64,000 nt of DNA from Aquabacterium sp. A7-Y (GCF_026153205.1 NZ_JAPFBW010000032.1:1-64000); one strand, 5' to 3'. Positions 17,534 to 26,936 are shown, counted from the stretch's first letter. A program made the numbers and translations. Notes: generated from the sequence alone by a model not told the origin.

Positions 17534-19312
17534 CTAGCGAGCTCGAGGCACAGGGACGCCAAGCGACCGCGACATCAGACGCTCGAGCCGGCGGTCGTGG
17601 CCGTAGAGGTCGTCGGCGAAATGCGGCCTGCCGTCCTTGGGGTCGATGATGGCGGTGACGTAGTAGACGATCACCGGCACCGGCTGCTTCAGGTCCACCC
17701 GCAGCGAGGCCGATCCCGTCATGGCGGCCCGGATGCGCTCGCGCGTCCAGGCGCCGGTTTCGTCGCGCAACACCCACTCGGCCAGGCGCACCGGGTCTTC
17801 CAGCCGGATGCAGCCATGGCTGAAGTCGCGCCGGTCGCGGGCAAACAGTCCCTGCGCCGGGGTGCCGTGCAGGTAAACGTTGTGGTCGTTCGGAAAGATG
17901 AACTTGACCAGGCCCAGCGAGTTGGCCGGCCCCGGGCGCTGGCGCACCCGCAAGCGGCCCTGGCGGAGCAGGGCCAGATGCTCGGGCGTCGTCTCCACCG
18001 CCGGCGCGGTGTCGCCGCTGCCGGCGACCAGTTCCATCTGATGGCGCGCCAGATAGGCCGGGTCGCGCTGCAGGGCGGGCAGGATCTCCTGGCGCAGGAT
18101 CGAAGCGGGCACGTTCCAGTAGGGCCGGAAGATCAGATAGCGCATCTCCTCGGTGAAGATCGGGGTCTGCGTCTTCAGCGCGCGCCCGACGATGACGCCC
18201 ATTTCCAGCGGCGGCGGTTCGCTCGTCGCCGGGGATGGCGAGGCCCAGAGCCGGAACATCGGGATGTTCACCGCGATGAAGGGACGAGCGCCGAGGTGCG
18301 GCAGCCAGCGCAGCCGTTCCAGCGCGAGCTCGATCTGGCGCACCCGCGTGGCGAGCGGCACGTTGAGGGCGGCCTGCGTCGTCCGACCCAGCACGCCGTC
18401 GGTCGCCAGGCCGTGACGGGCCTGGAAGCGCTTCACCGCCTCGACGAGTGTCGGCTCGTAGACCTGCGTCGGCGGGCCTTCGGACGGTGTGGGCGCGAGG
18501 TCGCCGAGCAGGCGCAGGCGCCGCTGCAGCACCGCCGCGTCGGCATAGCGATCGCCCGGCCGCACCGGTGGCGAGGACGGCAAGCTTTCGTCGGCAGCCT
18601 CGGCGACGATCGTGCGGTAGTGCGCCAGCACGCTTCGCAGCTGGCGGTACTGCCACAAGGGCGGCGCCATGCCGGCCACGGCGGCGCCGAGGCGCCGCTC
18701 CCGCAAGGCGGTGTCGAGCAAAGCCGCGAAGTCGTGTTCGTGATCGCGTGAGGGCAGGCGGAATCCGAGCGACTTCGCGGCCACCCGGCCAAAGTGCAGG
18801 TGGCGCAGGTAACGCAGCATGCCGAGGCTCAGCTCGAGATCCCAGGTGGCCAGTCGGTCGGGTGCGGGTGCGGTCATCAGGTTCTCGGTGCCCCGGCCCA
18901 GGGCTTCGGCGTGGTAGTCCTCGGGGGCTAGGCCTTCGGATCGGGCGGCACCGAGCAGCGCGAGGGCCTCGCTGGCCTCGAGGCTGGGGCGGCCGGACGC
19001 GTCGAGCCAGCGCAGGCGATAGCCGTCGGGCCGGTAGAGCCGCTGCAGTTCCTCGTGTTCGCCGGGTGTTGCATCCAGGGGTGGCGGGCTCGACTGCAGC
19101 CGCTGCCGCAGCGCCTCGCCGGGGCCCTCGGCCCAGGCCGTCGTGGCCGGCGCCGAGCCTGCGGTCGCGGCAGAGGGATGCCCCGATGCCGGCACGAGGG
19201 CCGTGACCAGGGCGACGAACAGCAGGCCGCGAGCTGCGAACGCGCGCCGGCCGATCCACCGCCTCGACGGCGGGGCCGGTGTGCGGGGAAACGCCGGGCT
19301 GCGATCCTTCAT
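17534..19312 (-). CDS. L,D-transpeptidase (YcbB/LdtD-like)
   Basis: This periplasmic enzyme forms 3-3 crosslinks in peptidoglycan. It has 592 residues: an N-terminal signal/anchor helix (about 27-45), a helical N-terminal region, a peptidoglycan-binding domain (about 265-330, with DGVLGRTTQAALN) and a YkuD catalytic domain (about 345-560). The catalytic motif includes HGTPAQGLF and SHGCIR, with the nucleophile Cys near residue 500. Length and domain order match YcbB. The ATG at 19312 is preceded by AAGGA at the right spacing. The long open frame upstream is not coding. Confidence 0.88.
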   Translation of the reverse strand: MKDRSPAFPRTPAPPSRRWIGRRAFAARGLLFVALVTALVPASGHPSAATAGSAPATTAWAEGPGEALRQRLQSSPPPLDATPGEHEELQRLYRPDGYRLRWLDASGRPSLEASEALALLGAARSEGLAPEDYHAEALGRGTENLMTAPAPDRLATWDLELSLGMLRYLRHLHFGRVAAKSLGFRLPSRDHEHDFAALLDTALRERRLGAAVAGMAPPLWQYRQLRSVLAHYRTIVAEAADESLPSSPPVRPGDRYADAAVLQRRLRLLGDLAPTPSEGPPTQVYEPTLVEAVKRFQARHGLATDGVLGRTTQAALNVPLATRVRQIELALERLRWLPHLGARPFIAVNIPMFRLWASPSPATSEPPPLEMGVIVGRALKTQTPIFTEEMRYLIFRPYWNVPASILRQEILPALQRDPAYLARHQMELVAGSGDTAPAVETTPEHLALLRQGRLRVRQRPGPANSLGLVKFIFPNDHNVYLHGTPAQGLFARDRRDFSHGCIRLEDPVRLAEWVLRDETGAWTRERIRAAMTGSASLRVDLKQPVPVIVYYVTAIIDPKDGRPHFADDLYGHDRRLERLMSRSLGVPVPRAR

Positions 19313-19372
19313 GAAGGTGTCCTTGGGGCTGCGGGGGCTGCCGCGATTCTCGGCGTGTCGCCGCTTCGCGCC

Positions 19373-19386
19373 TTGATCTGGCGCAA
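19373..19386. promoter_or_regulatory. Weak FNR-like palindrome upstream of the L,D-transpeptidase
   Basis: TTGAT-CTGG-CGCAA matches 8 of 10 fixed positions of the FNR consensus, about 60 bases upstream of the transpeptidase start. The match is weak enough to be chance. Confidence 0.25.
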
Positions 19387-19554
19387 GCGCTCGGGGCGGG
19401 GTGGGCGCTCGCTGAACGCAGGGCGCCGGTGGGTCTGCGGCGCGGGGGCCGCGGCTGCCTTCCACACAATTTCCAGGAAGCTTGTCTACAGTCGCTGCCA
19501 GCGGTCGGCGGCTTGGCGCCCGCCGGTGCCGACCTCTCGCAGACAAGGAAACCC

Positions 19555-20592
19555 ATGAAACGGCTCACCCACTTCGCCCTCGTCCTGTTCACCTGCAGCC
19601 TGGCCTTCGTGTCGTCTCTCGGCGCCGCCCAGGACGGGCCGCTGCGACAGCGGCTGAAGGAGCGCTCGGCCCAGCGACAACTCCAGGCGGCCGGCCGCGA
19701 TCTCGGGGCCGAGGCAGAGGCCGAGGCCCAGCTCGCGATCACGACGCCGGGCGACCACAGCTTCACGCTCCGGCACGACGGCCTGGAGCGGAAGTACCGT
19801 GTGCACGTCCCGGCTAGCTACAACCCGGCGGTGCCGGCCCCGATGTTGGTCGCCTTGCACGGCGGCGGCGGCAACATGGACTACCAGGCCGACGACGAGC
19901 GCTACGGCCTCATCACCAAGTCGGAGCAGGAAGGTTTCGTCGCGGTCTTTCCCAACGGCTACAGCAAGCGGAGGAACGGCGGCCTGGCGACCTGGAACGC
20001 CGGGGAGTGCTGTGGTGCGGCACGCGACGACGGGGCCGACGACGTCGGTTTCATCCGCAAGATGGTCGCCAGGCTCACCCGCCAGATGAACATCGACCGC
20101 GAGCGCATCTATGCCACGGGCATGTCCAACGGCGGGCTGATGTCCTACCGGCTGGCCTGCGAGATGTCGGACGTGTTCAAGGCGATCGCCGCGGTGGCCG
20201 GCACCGACAACACGCGCCGCTGCGCGCCGCAACATCCGGTCGCCGTCCTGCACATCCATGCCTTGAACGACCCCAATGTGCTGTTCAACGGCGGCGCCGG
20301 ACCGGGCGGTCCGTACGACGAATCCCAGGTGACCCACTTCACGTCGGTGCCCGACACGGTCGCCAAATGGGTGGGATTGAACGGCTGCCACACCGCGCCG
20401 CGTCGTGTCCTCCAGAAGCCGGGCGCCTACTGCGAGCTGTATGCGCCGTGCCAGGGGCGGGCGCAGGTCCAGCTGTGCGTCACCGAGACCGGCGGTCATT
20501 CCTGGCCCGGTGCCCAGAAAACCCGCCACGAGCCGGCGTCGCAGGCCATCTCGGCCAACGACGTGATGTGGGACTTCTTCAAGCGCCGCTGA
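19555..20592 (+). CDS. Exported PHB-depolymerase/feruloyl-esterase family hydrolase
   Basis: The product has 345 residues with a signal peptide (about 1-25). The alpha/beta-hydrolase domain shows the oxyanion segment HGGGGN, nucleophile Ser in GMSNGG, Asp near LNDPNV and His in GGHSWPG. Paired cysteines (GECCG, and CHTAP with YCELYAPC) fit disulfides in an exported enzyme. The family (esterase_phb/LpqC type) includes polyhydroxybutyrate depolymerases and feruloyl esterases, and the sequence alone does not choose between them. The ATG at 19555 is preceded by ACAAGGAAACCC. It is convergent with the G8-domain gene. Confidence 0.85.
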   Translation: MKRLTHFALVLFTCSLAFVSSLGAAQDGPLRQRLKERSAQRQLQAAGRDLGAEAEAEAQLAITTPGDHSFTLRHDGLERKYRVHVPASYNPAVPAPMLVALHGGGGNMDYQADDERYGLITKSEQEGFVAVFPNGYSKRRNGGLATWNAGECCGAARDDGADDVGFIRKMVARLTRQMNIDRERIYATGMSNGGLMSYRLACEMSDVFKAIAAVAGTDNTRRCAPQHPVAVLHIHALNDPNVLFNGGAGPGGPYDESQVTHFTSVPDTVAKWVGLNGCHTAPRRVLQKPGAYCELYAPCQGRAQVQLCVTETGGHSWPGAQKTRHEPASQAISANDVMWDFFKRR

Positions 20593-20622
20593 GCGCCGAG
20601 GAAGCCGGCACACGGTCGTGCG

Positions 20623-20645
20623 CCGGCCCGGGCTCACCGGGCCGG
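20623..20645. terminator. Hairpin between convergent genes
   Basis: A 9-bp stem (CCGGCCCGG, 20623-20631; complement 20637-20645) with a 5-base loop lies between the esterase stop and the G8-protein stop. No T-run follows. Confidence 0.45.
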
Positions 20646-20649
20646 GGCC

Positions 20650-23460
20650 TTATCTCGGGTAGAGCAGCAGGCCGTAGGTGCGGTACAGGTCCTGGTCGGA
20701 GTTCGGCGGCCCCGTCTGCGCGGTCAGGCCTCCCTGCACCTTGACCCACACCAGGTGGTTCGCCCGGTCCTGCCAGACCCGGTCACCGGAGGAGGCGAGC
20801 ATTTCGGCATGGCTGTTGGCCGGGGTGAAGCGCCGCACGTAGTCGGGCCGTGTGTCCGGGCCCCACGACTTCGGCTCCGCACGGTTGCCCCAGGACGTGA
20901 GGTAGCCGGTCGCGTCGACCGAGCCGTCGAAGCTCACGGCCAGGACGAAGGCGTCGGTGCTGCGGAAGACATTGGTGATGCTGAGCTCGATCGAGCGCGG
21001 CAGCGGCCGACCCGGGAAACGCAGCACGTAGCGACCGCCGTTGCGCGCCGCGAAGTGACGCATGTGGCCCAGCATGGTCGATGTGGTGCCGTCAGCCACG
21101 CTCCAAGTCCCGAGCGTGTTGCCCGCGCTGTCCAGCCGTGTCGCTTCGATGGGTGAGCTGAAGCTGTAGTCGCTCGGATCGAAGTCGGTCTTGTAGCTCT
21201 GGACGCCGTAGTACTCGCCGTCGCAGCTCCTGCCGTTTTTGCCGGCCGGCTCGACCCATCGGCAGTTGGCGCCCGCGGTCAGGAAGGGCAGGTCATAGAC
21301 CCAGTAGTTGCCCCGGGGACCCCAGTAGCCGTGCGGATCCCACAGCGCACCGGCGTAGGTCCAGTGGCGCCGGTTGAGCGGCTGGCCGTCCATGTGGGGC
21401 GGCAGCGTGCGGTAGCCCGGCGAGCTGTTGATCAGGCGGTTGTTGGCGTTGCGCGCCGGCCCCTTGTCGACGCCCATCAGGTAGTAGTCGTCTGTCTTGA
21501 ACACACCGCTGGACTTGCCCTCGACAAAGGGGAAGTTGACGGCGGTGTTGTCGTGCATGTTCAAGGCCGAGTGGTAGCTCGCGAAGGCGGCGGGCGGCTC
21601 GTTGGACGGATACGGCGTCCTGTCGTTGAGGCTGGTGCCGATGACCAGGGCGCGCATCAGGTCGCCGGACTGCACGGCGCCGGCGAAGTGCGTGCCGACG
21701 TTGTCGGCCGTGACCCATTCGACATACTGCGGGTTGACCGCACGGTTGCGGTAGGCGCCGCCCAGGTTCTTGTAGGAGGTGATGCGCTTGAGCGTGAAGG
21801 GCAGGCGCGGGCCGCCGTCGGTGCCGTCGGCGGTGGGGATGTAGTAGTTCCCGGTCACATTGCCGGCGGCATCGATGGGCACGTGCTCGAGCAGGATGCC
21901 CGAGGCCCGCGCGCTGTGCCCGGTGTTGTTCTCGAACTGGCCGTGCGCCAGGCGGTCGGGCCGCAGCGGCACGCGGGCCGACAGCCCCAGCGGCCGGGGC
22001 GGAAAGGCCATCCAGAAGCCGTTGCCCGCGGCGTCGCCGGCGAGGTTGTTGCGCACGGTGTTGTCGGGGTTGGTCAGCCAGAAGCCGGACGGCCCGGCCT
22101 CGTGGATCTCGCCTTCGTGCACTTGCAGCCGGCGCGCGGCCGGCGGGGCGCGCATCGTCAGTGCGAGATTGCCGTCGAACACATTGCGGCGTTCCACCGC
22201 GTCTTCCAGGAAAAAGGCGTGGCCGGCGATGTCCTGGCAGATGTTATTGAGCACCTGCACGCCGTTGGTCCCGTGGACCACGATGCAGCGCTGCGCGGAG
22301 TTCCACACGCTGCTGTTGCGGATCACGTGGCCGCTGGCGTCGCCCAGCGCCTGGCCCTGCTCGTTGTAGCTGAGCATGTGCCAGTGGAAGGGGTAGCGGC
22401 CGACCGTGCCGGCCTGGCCGGCGCGGCGAATCTCGACGCCGTCGACCACCACCTTGGACGCGAGGTTCATGATCATCACGTGCACGCCGAAGCCGCTGTT
22501 GCGCCAGGCCTCATCGTCCGGTGCCTGAATGACGATGTTGCGGCTGAGATTGCCGACGGCCGCGCGCTCGTCCAACTCGGTGGGGGCCGGGCTCGCCGGC
22601 GGTGTGTAGGCCGGGTCTTCCGAGAGGCTGATGCCGGTGGCGGTGACGTACTGCAGCTTGCCCCAGCGGAACTTCGCCAGTGGCGTGCCCAGCGTCAGCT
22701 GCTGGCCGTTGGCGGCCGACACCGTGAGGCGCTCGGTGGCGGTTTGGCCGTAGTAGTCGGTCGGTGCGACCGCGATGGTGTCGCCCGGTCGCCAGCCCGA
22801 CAGGGTGTCCTGGAGCCTCAGCGCGGTGGCACCGGCGTCGGCATGGTCGCCCAGCCGGGTCCAGGCGGGCCGGGGCGCTGCGCCATGGATTTCCAGCCGG
22901 CCGCCGCGCACGTTGATCCCGCGCGAGACGCCGTCGTTGGGTGTCGTGGGCGCGCCCGTCAAGGTGATGGTGGCCTGGTGGGTGTACGGCGCTGCGGCCG
23001 TGCCGATCTCCAGCGCACCGGTGACGTCGATGTATCCCGCCGTCAGCGCGACGTTCTTGCGTGCGAAGCGCAGCGTGCCTTCGACATGCAGGCTGGCAAG
23101 CCGGGGTGTGTCGATGTCCAGCGTGATGACCTTGCCCGCGGGGATCACCACCGGGGCGCCGGCCGGCGGCAGCGTGCCGCCCCAGGTGCTGGGGCTGGAC
23201 CAGGGGAGGGACCCGTCGACGACGGGCTGAGCGGGTGTCGGTGTGGGGGCGGGTGTGGCGGGTGAGGGGGTCGTCGGTGCAGGGCCGGCAGGGGCGGGTG
23301 TTGCGGGTGCCGGTGAGGGGCCGGCTGTGGTCGCCGGTGGATCTGCCGACTGGCCGTCACCGCCTCCACCGCAGGCGCTCAGGACTGTCGCCAGGAACAG
23401 GGCCGTCAAGGTGCCCGGAATCCGGGACCGCTGTGGCGCGGGTGCCGCTGAAATCATCAT
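20650..23460 (-). CDS. G8-domain, parallel beta-helix lipoprotein
   Basis: The product has 936 residues. The signal peptide ends in lipobox LSAC followed by GGGGDG, so it should be a surface or periplasmic lipoprotein. A Pro/Thr/Ala-rich linker (about 32-80) leads to a G8 domain (about 82-215, with WSSPSTWGG and VVIPAGKVITLD) and then a long right-handed beta-helix region. G8 plus beta-helix is the architecture of the animal CEMIP/TMEM2 hyaluronan-degrading proteins; bacterial members have no settled function. The double ATG at 23460/23457 follows GGAGTGAGGGC. A role in binding or cutting extracellular polysaccharide is an inference. Confidence 0.8.
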   Translation of the reverse strand: MMISAAPAPQRSRIPGTLTALFLATVLSACGGGGDGQSADPPATTAGPSPAPATPAPAGPAPTTPSPATPAPTPTPAQPVVDGSLPWSSPSTWGGTLPPAGAPVVIPAGKVITLDIDTPRLASLHVEGTLRFARKNVALTAGYIDVTGALEIGTAAAPYTHQATITLTGAPTTPNDGVSRGINVRGGRLEIHGAAPRPAWTRLGDHADAGATALRLQDTLSGWRPGDTIAVAPTDYYGQTATERLTVSAANGQQLTLGTPLAKFRWGKLQYVTATGISLSEDPAYTPPASPAPTELDERAAVGNLSRNIVIQAPDDEAWRNSGFGVHVMIMNLASKVVVDGVEIRRAGQAGTVGRYPFHWHMLSYNEQGQALGDASGHVIRNSSVWNSAQRCIVVHGTNGVQVLNNICQDIAGHAFFLEDAVERRNVFDGNLALTMRAPPAARRLQVHEGEIHEAGPSGFWLTNPDNTVRNNLAGDAAGNGFWMAFPPRPLGLSARVPLRPDRLAHGQFENNTGHSARASGILLEHVPIDAAGNVTGNYYIPTADGTDGGPRLPFTLKRITSYKNLGGAYRNRAVNPQYVEWVTADNVGTHFAGAVQSGDLMRALVIGTSLNDRTPYPSNEPPAAFASYHSALNMHDNTAVNFPFVEGKSSGVFKTDDYYLMGVDKGPARNANNRLINSSPGYRTLPPHMDGQPLNRRHWTYAGALWDPHGYWGPRGNYWVYDLPFLTAGANCRWVEPAGKNGRSCDGEYYGVQSYKTDFDPSDYSFSSPIEATRLDSAGNTLGTWSVADGTTSTMLGHMRHFAARNGGRYVLRFPGRPLPRSIELSITNVFRSTDAFVLAVSFDGSVDATGYLTSWGNRAEPKSWGPDTRPDYVRRFTPANSHAEMLASSGDRVWQDRANHLVWVKVQGGLTAQTGPPNSDQDLYRTYGLLLYPR

Positions 23461-23659
23461 GCCCTCACTCCGTGGTAGTGCTGTTGGGTGGCGCCGCACA
23501 ACCGCGGCGCCCCGGCCTGTTTCTTTCGCCCGAGAGGCTCGGGCGATGGCGGCCTGCCGTGTGCGATGCGATTGCATCGGCCCGGCGAAACAGCGTCAAT
23601 GGGACCGCGAGCAACCTGATGTAAAGATTGCCCTTGCGTCTGCATGCGCTGCGGAACCT

Positions 23660-24025
23660 TCAGGGTCCTGCGGGCGCCGCCTCCGCGACGGCCCAAAGGC
23701 CGCGAGCGGTACGGCACTGCTGGCCGTTCCAGTCCTTCTGGCAGGACTCGCGGATCAGCCCGCACATGGCCTCGCCGCTCGCACGCAGCTCACGGTAGGT
23801 CTTCGCATCGATGGCGCCGACGCCGGCCACGAACACGATTTCCGCGCTGGCGCTCACGGAAGGGCCGGACATCACGCTGCAGGCGCTCTTCAGCATGGCG
23901 GCCATGCAGGCCTGCTCCATGCGCGCCAATTCCTCGGCATTCACCTGGTCCTCGGCCGAGCGGGCGCCACAGCCGGCGAGAAGGAGGGCGCTGACGAGCG
24001 CAGCGGCGACAGGGAGGCGTTTCAT
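23660..24025 (-). CDS. Small lipoprotein, unknown
   Basis: The product has 121 residues. The signal peptide ends with the lipobox LAGC (Cys19) followed by GARSAED. The mature part is Ala-rich with six more cysteines in the arrangement expected for a disulfide-bonded helical domain. I recognise no family. The ATG at 24025 is preceded by an AGGGAGG-like site on the minus strand. It diverges from the PEP-CTERM gene. Confidence 0.65.
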   Translation of the reverse strand: MKRLPVAAALVSALLLAGCGARSAEDQVNAEELARMEQACMAAMLKSACSVMSGPSVSASAEIVFVAGVGAIDAKTYRELRASGEAMCGLIRESCQKDWNGQQCRTARGLWAVAEAAPAGP

Positions 24026-24302
24026 GGCGGAAGGTCGGGGCTGGAAAGGGCCGAGGGCTGGCAGCTCATGGCAAGCCGAGCACAACATGGGTCAGTTGGA
24101 TCCGATGTGAACATCGGAAGAGGAGGGCACGGACGGGGGCCGGGATGGGCGGTCCATCGCGAGGTGCCGGCGGTCCTTCGAAAAAACTGCAAACCGCTAC
24201 AACATCTTGAAGCGGACCGAGGCCATGGGGATTGCGGCAACCGGTGGCTCTCCCCTAGATTCACGGAGCGGCTGCTTTCCGCTGGCCGTTGGGAGCGTGG
24301 GT

Positions 24303-25013
24303 ATGACTTTCGTTCGCAAACTGCTTGCCGTCTTCACGGTACTCGGGGCCTTCGCGGCGCACGCGGACGTGCGTGTGGACGCATCAGGGGTGAACAACAC
24401 CTACCCCTTTGATCTCGGCGAGAACGAGTGGTCGCGGATGCGCTACCAACAGCTGTATGCCGCCGAGGCTTTCCGCTCGTCCTCTCCCCTGACGATCACC
24501 GGGCTGCGCTTCGCGGTGGCGGAAGACGGTTTCGGCAGACCCTTTGATGCCGTGCTGGACAGCCTGGTCATCAGCCTTTCGACCTCCGACAAAACGCCGT
24601 CTTCTCTGTCGACCAGCTTCGCGGAGAACCTCGGACCGGACGCCGCTGTCGTCTTCGAAGGGCCGATTCGCCTGAGCAGCCGAGGCCCCGGGAACGCTCC
24701 TCCGGTGTTCGATGTTGTCATCCCGTTCAAGCGCAGTTTTGTCTACGATGCAGCGGCCGGCGACCTGCTGCTCGACATTCAGAACAACAACGACGTCATC
24801 ACGTCCCCTTTCCGCGCCGGGTTCACGCCGCTGCTGGGCCGCGTGTACGGTGAGCCCGGCAACAGCTGGGTGGACGCCGGCTACGGGCTGGCCACCGAGT
24901 TCGTGACCACCGTGGTGCCTGAACCGCAGAGCGACCTCATGGTGGGACTGGGTCTCGCCGCCATCGCCACCGTGGTCGCCCGCCGTCGGCCGGCGGCTCG
25001 GCAAGCCGTGTAG
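24303..25013 (+). CDS. PEP-CTERM sorting-signal exported protein
   Basis: The product has 236 residues with a signal peptide (cut near AAHA, about residue 20). The C-terminus has the exosortase sorting tripartite signal: VPEPQ, a hydrophobic helix (LMVGLGLAAIATVVA) and a basic tail RRRPAAR. The body is beta-rich without known catalytic motifs. In PEP-CTERM bacteria such proteins are cut and displayed by an exosortase, often with exopolysaccharide synthesis. No exosortase is in this window. I chose the ATG at 24303, preceded by GGGAG, over the upstream in-frame ATGs because it starts the signal peptide. Confidence 0.8.
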   Translation: MTFVRKLLAVFTVLGAFAAHADVRVDASGVNNTYPFDLGENEWSRMRYQQLYAAEAFRSSSPLTITGLRFAVAEDGFGRPFDAVLDSLVISLSTSDKTPSSLSTSFAENLGPDAAVVFEGPIRLSSRGPGNAPPVFDVVIPFKRSFVYDAAAGDLLLDIQNNNDVITSPFRAGFTPLLGRVYGEPGNSWVDAGYGLATEFVTTVVPEPQSDLMVGLGLAAIATVVARRRPAARQAV

Positions 25014-25209
25014 CGGGGCGTCGCTGCCCATCCACTGGGCGGCCGGCTGGATGCCCTCATGACCCGTTGGGCGTCGCCCTGCACCATCACCCAGCTTACC
25101 CTTTCATTCGGCGCGATCAGGGAACGCGTCTGCGGGCGCCCGGGGCGATGACATGCCGCCGCCTGGGCCGGCAGACGCGCTGCAGCGCCGCTTCGGGAAG
25201 GACAAGGCA

Positions 25210-26181
25210 ATGGCACTCCAGACTCAAGTGGCTGCCCGGGACAGGCGCCAGGACAAAACGGCCAAGCGCCGGCTCTGTGCCACACGGTGCTTGTCCTCGC
25301 TTGCCGTGTTCCTCGGCGCCTGCGGTGGTGGCGGTGACGACATGAACGGAGGCGGTGCGCGGGGGCCCTCGTCGGCGATGCCTGGCGGCACCCTGGAGCG
25401 TGTCGCGATCGTCCGCCCGGGACCGTCCAACACCGGCGTGCCCGCCGGCACGCAGCTGGTGCCCAGCGGCCCGCTCAGGATCACCACGCCGGACCAGGTG
25501 ATCGACCGGCTCGACGTCGCAGGGTGCGTCAACGTGATGGCGCCCCGGGTGAAGATCCGCCGCACGCGCATACGATGCGGTTCGTACTACCCGGTGCGGG
25601 TGTTCGACGGCGCGAGCCTGACGATCGAAGACAGCGAAATCGACGGCAGTTCGGCCGCTGGCAAGGCGACCTCGGGCATCGCCTTTGGCAACTATGTGGC
25701 CCGGCGCGTCAACATCCACGGCACGGCGGACGGGGTCAAGGCGCAGGGCAATGTGCTGCTGGAACTCTCGTGGATCCACGATCTCTACCTCGCTCCCGGC
25801 GATCACGCCGACGGGGTGCAGTCGACGGGCAACAGCACCAACGTCACGGTGCGGAACAATTTCATCGATATCCTGGACCACGGCAGAGGGCACGGCGGCA
25901 ACCCCAACAGTTGCTTCCAGGTAGGGACCGAGCAAGGGGGCAACTCCAACTGGACCATCTCGGGCAACTGGCTCTATGGCGGCGGCTGGGTGATCAATGT
26001 GAATTCGGGCCCGGGGACGAACGACCGCATCATCAACAACCGGTTTGGGCGTGGCGTCTTGCCCTCGGGCCAAAGGTACCCAGTCCATGGGCCGATGGTG
26101 TTGTACGGCGACTGGACCAAGTCCGGCAATGTGTGGGACGACACCGGAACGCCGGTGGCCATTGCACCGGCGCAGCCCTAG
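25210..26181 (+). CDS. Right-handed beta-helix (pectate-lyase-like) lipoprotein
   Basis: The product has 323 residues. The basic N-terminus and hydrophobic stretch end in the lipobox LGAC followed by GGGGDDM. The body shows repeated beta-helix coils (for example VKIRRTRIRCGS, SLTIEDSEIDG, VTVRNNFIDI, NWTISGNWLYG), as in pectate-lyase-like folds. The HADGVQ segment resembles the surface loops of such lyases, but no catalytic triad is certain. The ATG at 25210 follows GGGAAGGACAAGGCA, better than an ATG at 25153. The lipobox surroundings resemble the two other glycan-type lipoproteins at 13874 and 20650. Confidence 0.7.
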   Translation: MALQTQVAARDRRQDKTAKRRLCATRCLSSLAVFLGACGGGGDDMNGGGARGPSSAMPGGTLERVAIVRPGPSNTGVPAGTQLVPSGPLRITTPDQVIDRLDVAGCVNVMAPRVKIRRTRIRCGSYYPVRVFDGASLTIEDSEIDGSSAAGKATSGIAFGNYVARRVNIHGTADGVKAQGNVLLELSWIHDLYLAPGDHADGVQSTGNSTNVTVRNNFIDILDHGRGHGGNPNSCFQVGTEQGGNSNWTISGNWLYGGGWVINVNSGPGTNDRIINNRFGRGVLPSGQRYPVHGPMVLYGDWTKSGNVWDDTGTPVAIAPAQP

Positions 26182-26406
26182 GGGGGCTGGCCGGTGTGCT
26201 GCTGGCCGGTGTTCAAGCCGAGGACCCGGCCTTCGATCTCGATCACATTTGGACAAGGTTTTCTTCCGCAAATCCGGCGCCGCCGACCTTCAGGTTTTGC
26301 CTCACTGGGAATGAGTTCTGCTCGCACTCCCGGGTGTGCTCCGCATATTCTCGGCGCCGGCAGCAGGAGCACGTCATTGGCTTGCCAGCGCAGAAAGGAG
26401 ATCTCC

Positions 26407-26844
26407 ATGAAGGTCCATGAAGCGATGACGAGCGATGTCCTCCTCGTCAGCCCCCAGCAGCCCATCAGCGAGGCCGCCCGGATGATGGCGGACCGCGACA
26501 TCGGCGCCTTGCCTGTCGGCGAAAACGACAGGCTGGTGGGAATGATCACTGACCGGGACATTGCCGTGCGGGCCGTCGCCGAAGGGTTCGGCCCGGACAC
26601 GAAGATCGCGGAGGTGATGTCCCGCGAAGTGAAGTACTGCTTCGAGGATGACGACCTCGACGATGTGGCGTCGAACATGGGCAAGATCCAGGTTCGGCGC
26701 CTGCCGGTGCTGAGTCGCGAGAAGCGACTGGTGGGCATCGTGGCCGTCAGCGATCTCGTGCAGGGCCAGGACGCGAGGGGCATCGGCAAGGCAGTGGCCG
26801 GCATCTCCACGCCGGGCGGCGCGCATTCACAGACGGCGCACTGA
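26407..26844 (+). CDS. CBS-domain pair protein
   Basis: The product has 145 residues and is cytoplasmic. Two CBS domains (about 5-60 and 70-125) form a Bateman module, with the ligand-type motifs GMITDRDIAVRAV and GIVAVSDLVQG. Such stand-alone pairs bind adenine nucleotides and act as energy or stress sensors; a partner enzyme is not visible. The ATG at 26407 is preceded by AAAGGAGATCTCC. Similar CBS proteins accompany Usp genes in the low-oxygen locus of Burkholderia. Here it lies far from the Usp cluster. Confidence 0.85.
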   Translation: MKVHEAMTSDVLLVSPQQPISEAARMMADRDIGALPVGENDRLVGMITDRDIAVRAVAEGFGPDTKIAEVMSREVKYCFEDDDLDDVASNMGKIQVRRLPVLSREKRLVGIVAVSDLVQGQDARGIGKAVAGISTPGGAHSQTAH

Positions 26845-26853
26845 AGATTCAGG

Positions 26854-26876
26854 GTGCCCGGCCACGTGCCGGGCAC
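26854..26876 (+). terminator. Possible hairpin after the CBS gene
   Basis: A 9-bp stem (GTGCCCGGC, 26854-26862; complement 26868-26876) follows the CBS stop by 9 bases. There is no T-run. Confidence 0.45.
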
Positions 26877-26911
26877 GATCCCCGACCGGCCGCGACGCCA
26901 GGTCAACCCAC

Positions 26912-26936
26912 AAAAAAGCCCCGCGAGGCGGGGCTT
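26912..26936 (-). terminator. Intrinsic terminator of the nirB-nirD-nirC operon
   Basis: A 9-bp stem (26916-26924 with 26928-26936, loop GAG) is followed on the minus strand by TTTTTT (A-run at 26912-26917). It lies 65 bases after the transporter stop and is a classic factor-independent terminator. Confidence 0.85.
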
